Source of the DNA: Neorhizobium populisoli
GTDB taxonomy: Bacteria; Pseudomonadota; Alphaproteobacteria; Rhizobiales; Rhizobiaceae
Assembly: GCF_019430945.1 (NCBI RefSeq)
Contig: NZ_JAHYCB010000002.1
Span: 310,001 to 374,000 of the forward strand
Length of the DNA stretch: 64,000 nt
Direction: 5' to 3'
The notes under the pieces were generated by a model. That model saw only the letters and a list, made by a program, of their open reading frames with translations. It was not told the origin of the DNA and did not search any database. How positions within the stretch are numbered: position 1 is the first letter of the stretch; each line of letters opens with the position of its first letter. Below are positions 60,714-64,000 of the stretch, piece after piece. The position numbers were made by a program, and so were the translations under genes.

Positions 60714-62921
60714 TTACTGCTTCCACTTCAGGAAAACCGTCGAGAGCGGCGGCAGCATTACGGAGATTGAAAACTCCTTACCATGTGCCGATCCCGGCTG
60801 AGCCCAAACGTCCATCAGGCCGAAATTGGAGCCGCCATAGATTTCCGCATCGCTGTTGAACACGACCTCCCAGCGACCCTCTTTAGGTACGCCGACACGA
60901 TAGCCGTGCCGCGGCACCGGCGTCATGTTCGACATTATCAGCATGTGCGACGAGCGGTCTTCGGATGTCCGCAACATGCCGTAGACGGAATTCTCCGCAT
61001 CGTCGGCCACCGCCCATTCGAACCCTTCGTGGTGCAGGTCGCTGAACTGCAGCGCCGGCTCGCGGGCGTAAAGCACGTTGAGGTCGCGGATCAGCCGCTG
61101 CATGCCCGCATGCGGCGGGCTGTCCAGCAGGTCCCAGACGACCGAACCGTCATGGTTCCACTCGGTTTCCTGCGCAATCTCGCTGCCCATGAACAGTAGT
61201 TTCTTGCCCGGATGGCCCCACATGAAGCCGTAATAGGCGCGCAGGTTCGCCATCTTTTGCCAATGATCGCCCGGCATCTTGCCGAACAGCGAACCCTTGC
61301 CATGCACGACTTCGTCATGGGAAATCGGCAGCATGAAACGTTCGGAATAGGCATAGACCATCCCAAAGGTCAGGCCGCCGTGATGGTATTTGCGGTAGAC
61401 CGGATCGTCTGAGATGTAATGCAGCGTATCGTGCATCCAGCCCATGTTCCATTTGAAATCGAAGCCGAGGCCGCCGTCTTCCGGCTTGCGGGTAACGCCC
61501 GGCCAGGCGGTTGATTCCTCCGCCACCGTGAAGGCATGCGGGCAGCGTTCATGGATGATGCTGTTCAGATGCTTGAAGAATTCGACGGATTCGAGGTTTT
61601 CCCGCCCGCCATATTTGTTCGGCACCCATTCGCCTTCGTTGCGGCTGTAATCGCGATAGAGCATCGAGGCGACCGCATCGACGCGCAGCGCATCCACGTG
61701 GAAATGCTCCAGCCATTCCAGCGCGGAGGCGATCAGGAACCCCTTCACCTCGTTGCGGCCGAGATTGTAGATCAGCGTGTTCCAGTCTTTATGGAAACCT
61801 TCGCGCGGATCGGCATGCTCATAGAGCGCGGTACCGTCGAACTTGGCCAGCCCCCAGACATCGGTCGGGAAATGCGCCGGCACCCAGTCTAGAATGACGC
61901 CGATGCCGGCCTGGTGGCAGCGGTCGATGAAATAGGCGAAATCTTCCGGCGTGCCGTGCCGGCCGGTCGGCGCGAACAGGCCGAGCGGCTGGTAACCCCA
62001 GGAACCGCCGAACGGATGCTCCATGATCGGCAGCATCTCGATATGGGTAAAACCGAGGCTCTGGACATAGGGCACGAGGCGCTGGCTGAGCTCGACCCAG
62101 TCGAGCGCCCGGTTGCCTTCTTCGGCAATCCGCACCCAGGAGCCGAGATGCACTTCGTAGACGGAGATCGCCCCGTCTTCGCCGCGGTTTTCGCGACGGG
62201 CACGCATCCAGTCTTCGTCGTTCCAGCGGAACGGCTTGGAGGACGCGACGATCGAAGCGGTCGAAGGCGCGGCCTCGCTGGCGCGCGCCACCGGGTCTGC
62301 CTTTTGGGCCAGGAGATTGCCATTGGCGTCGATTATCTCGAACTTGTAGCGCTCGCCATGCGTCAGGCGGGGCAGGAACAGTTCCCAGACCCCGGCCTGC
62401 GGGCGAAGCCGCATCGGATGCCGGCGTCCGTCCCAGGAATTGAAGTCGCCGACCACCGAGACGCGACGCGCATTCGGCGCCCAGACGGCAAACCGCACGC
62501 CTTCCACGCCATCGATATCCATCGGGATCGAACCGAGCGTACGGCCGAGATCGTAATGGGTGCCTTGGCCGATCAGGTGCAGGTCGAGATCGCCGAGCAG
62601 CGGCGGGAAGGAATACGGATCTTCCGTCTCCTGCACCGCATCCGGCCATTGGATACGAAAGAGATAGGGCGCCGTGCTGTTGATCCCGCCGGCGAAGATG
62701 CCGCCTTCATGGATCGGCTCCAGCTCTCCTAGTACCTTGCCCGTATCCGCCTCGATGACCGAGACGCCGAGAGCGCCGGGAAGCAGAGCCCGCACCACAA
62801 TCAGCTCGCCATATTGATGCCGGCCGAGGATCGAGAATGGATCGCCATGTCTGCCATCCACAAGGGCGGCGAGGCCCTCGCGAACGGTGCCGAGCATCAG
62901 GTCTGAGCGCTCATATCTCAT
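60714..62921 (-). CDS. glgB: 1,4-alpha-glucan branching enzyme
   Basis: A 735-residue GH13 enzyme that makes alpha-1,6 branches in glycogen. N-terminal CBM48-type domain ([28 protein letters not shown]), then the catalytic barrel with [12 protein letters not shown], the nucleophile region [18 protein letters not shown], the acid EEST, and [18 protein letters not shown]. It follows the treS-maltokinase gene with a 4-base overlap, so glycogen and maltose-1-phosphate/trehalose metabolism (GlgE pathway) are linked here. Length standard. Confidence 0.96.
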   Translation of the reverse strand: MRYERSDLMLGTVREGLAALVDGRHGDPFSILGRHQYGELIVVRALLPGALGVSVIEADTGKVLGELEPIHEGGIFAGGINSTAPYLFRIQWPDAVQETEDPYSFPPLLGDLDLHLIGQGTHYDLGRTLGSIPMDIDGVEGVRFAVWAPNARRVSVVGDFNSWDGRRHPMRLRPQAGVWELFLPRLTHGERYKFEIIDANGNLLAQKADPVARASEAAPSTASIVASSKPFRWNDEDWMRARRENRGEDGAISVYEVHLGSWVRIAEEGNRALDWVELSQRLVPYVQSLGFTHIEMLPIMEHPFGGSWGYQPLGLFAPTGRHGTPEDFAYFIDRCHQAGIGVILDWVPAHFPTDVWGLAKFDGTALYEHADPREGFHKDWNTLIYNLGRNEVKGFLIASALEWLEHFHVDALRVDAVASMLYRDYSRNEGEWVPNKYGGRENLESVEFFKHLNSIIHERCPHAFTVAEESTAWPGVTRKPEDGGLGFDFKWNMGWMHDTLHYISDDPVYRKYHHGGLTFGMVYAYSERFMLPISHDEVVHGKGSLFGKMPGDHWQKMANLRAYYGFMWGHPGKKLLFMGSEIAQETEWNHDGSVVWDLLDSPPHAGMQRLIRDLNVLYAREPALQFSDLHHEGFEWAVADDAENSVYGMLRTSEDRSSHMLIMSNMTPVPRHGYRVGVPKEGRWEVVFNSDAEIYGGSNFGLMDVWAQPGSAHGKEFSISVMLPPLSTVFLKWKQ

Positions 62922-64000
62922 GGGGAAGTCTCCGATCGATCGGTGTTCGAACCTGGGTTCAGAAGTCGGGATGCAATGGCCGAGAAGCCGGCCAGTGGTA
63001 GCGGCAGCCAGTGCGGCCGGCTGCGCACTTCGTAGGCGATTTCATAAGCCGCCTTTTCAAGGAGGAAGAGGTCGAGAACCTTGTCGCGTGCTTGATTCGA
63101 AACGCGAAGCTCGTCAGAGGCCTCTACCGCATCGAAATAGGCCGTCAGGAAGGCCTGCTCCGCCCGGACGATAAACCGGTTGACCAATTCGTTGTGTCGG
63201 GCGTCCTCGACTTCGCTCACCACGTCCCGATCGAGATCGGCGGAAGCAGCAAGGTAGCTCAACGAACGCAGAAGGCCTGCAACGTCGCGCAACGGATTGG
63301 TCTTGGCGCGGCGCTCGTCGAGATCCTTGGTCGGCTCGCCTTCGAAGTCGATGATATAGGCATCGCCTTCCGCGACCAGGATCTGGCCGAGGTGGAAATC
63401 ACCGTGATTGCGGGTCATCAGCGTGCCTTCGGCCGATTCCGCCAGTTTCGAGGCAATGCCGAGCAGTTCGTCGCGGCGTTCGAGAAGCACGCGCGCCTCC
63501 TGCTGCAGCGAGCCTTCCAGCCCATCGATCGTCCGCTCCAGCAGCGAGAGACTGCCGGAAATCTGGTTGATCACGTTCTGGCTCCAGCGATCGGCATCGT
63601 CCTTCTTGGCCCAAGCGGGATTGAAGTCCGGATCGTCGGTCGGCTGGGCAAGCGCCACGTGCAACTCGCCAAGCCGCGTGCCAATCGTGGCCGCAAAATT
63701 CACCAGCGGCTTGAAATGTTCGTCGGCCGCTTCGCCTTCGAGGCCGGTGACAACCACTTCGTCGATCGACCGGCGCAGGTTGCCGAGCATCCAGTTCCAG
63801 GCGTCACCCTGATTGCGGATCGCGCCTTGCACGATGATCAGCGTGTAGCGATTGCCGTCCGGTGCCGTACGGGCCACTTCGCCGAGCAACTGGGCGGTGT
63901 TCTTGTAACCGACATTGGTGAGATACCGCGTCATCTCCACTTCCGGGTGGATGCCCGGAAAGATGTGGCGGATCAGTTTCACCATCGCCACGTCGCCTAA
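62918..64000 (-). CDS. treS: maltokinase domain of a TreS-maltokinase protein, partial
   Basis: The frame is open through the right edge of the window, so the gene begins outside; 360 C-terminal residues are present. The visible part is a maltokinase (Pep2) domain: [16 protein letters not shown], then [25 protein letters not shown] with catalytic Asp residues of this aminoglycoside-phosphotransferase fold. In rhizobia this domain is usually the C-terminal part of a fused trehalose synthase (TreS), which would be upstream; that cannot be seen here. It makes maltose-1-phosphate for GlgE. It overlaps glgB by 4 bases, so they are co-translated. The symbol treS assumes the fusion. Confidence 0.83.
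   Translation of the reverse strand, partial: LGDVAMVKLIRHIFPGIHPEVEMTRYLTNVGYKNTAQLLGEVARTAPDGNRYTLIIVQGAIRNQGDAWNWMLGNLRRSIDEVVVTGLEGEAADEHFKPLVNFAATIGTRLGELHVALAQPTDDPDFNPAWAKKDDADRWSQNVINQISGSLSLLERTIDGLEGSLQQEARVLLERRDELLGIASKLAESAEGTLMTRNHGDFHLGQILVAEGDAYIIDFEGEPTKDLDERRAKTNPLRDVAGLLRSLSYLAASADLDRDVVSEVEDARHNELVNRFIVRAEQAFLTAYFDAVEASDELRVSNQARDKVLDLFLLEKAAYEIAYEVRSRPHWLPLPLAGFSAIASRLLNPGSNTDRSETSP

Noticed and set aside
1..64000. CRISPR arrays, tRNA or rRNA genes, insertion sequences, prophage genes
   Set aside because: None of their recognisable patterns was seen by eye; a tool-based scan could still find a tRNA-like element.

Overview
The window is about 64 kb of a high-GC alphaproteobacterial chromosome, most likely Rhizobiaceae (Rhizobium, Agrobacterium, Neorhizobium or a close relative). 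Supporting signs are a bioMNY biotin transporter, BA14K-type surface proteins, a DUF1217 flagellar-associated protein, a secreted HPE1-like protein, a RIME-like intergenic palindromic element, a histone-deacetylase-like/xseB/dxs/tlyA neighbourhood and a treS-glgB pair. No rRNA, tRNA, CRISPR array, insertion sequence or prophage was seen. Nearly all of it is ordinary chromosomal coding DNA.

Layout: 1-1.2 kb holds the end of an S49 peptidase, a small membrane protein and a parDE-type toxin-antitoxin pair. 1.3-11.1 kb holds the two glycyl-tRNA synthetase subunits (glyQ, glyS), separated by a LemA / EPSP-synthase-like / DUF2207 trio and a phospholipase-D-family protein. 11.2-17.6 kb is a tandem array of three methyl-accepting chemotaxis proteins with almost identical signalling halves, related terminators and related upstream boxes. 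17.6-26.4 kb has an HPE1-like secreted protein, purD, tex, cfa, a 6-TM protein, ubiA and a DUF6101 gene whose leader resembles a glycine riboswitch aptamer. 26.7-29.6 kb is one very large DUF1217 repeat protein. 29.7-33.2 kb is a leftward block: ModE-like regulator, FAD-linked dehydrogenase, Sua5 and a DUF6656-like gene.

33.3-34.9 kb carries a cobalamin riboswitch in front of a GbcA/Stc2-type Rieske oxygenase, the most interesting regulatory pairing in the window. 35-42.4 kb has two BA14K proteins, a ZntB/CorA transporter, an acyl-CoA dehydrogenase/enoyl-CoA hydratase operon behind a TTTACG repeat operator, a small secreted protein and the trmA/rlmD-like and tlyA RNA methyltransferases. 42.5-46.8 kb has DUF4424, a cytochrome b561-yceI pair and an SDR-AraC pair with a textbook-spaced direct repeat. 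dxs follows, then pirin, a DUF1850/TRAP-TAXI transporter operon, grpB, xseB and a histone-deacetylase-like hydrolase. The right end has a thioesterase, bioMNY, a YcaQ-like glycosylase, a LuxR-type regulator, glgB and the maltokinase end of treS, which runs off the window.

Functional themes are translation (glyQS, sua5, RNA methyltransferases), isoprenoid/quinone supply (dxs, ubiA), membrane lipid modification (cfa), environmental sensing (three MCPs, DUF1217) and uptake (TRAP-TAXI, biotin ECF, ZntB). All function calls rest on reading the protein sequences and recalled family knowledge; no database search was run.
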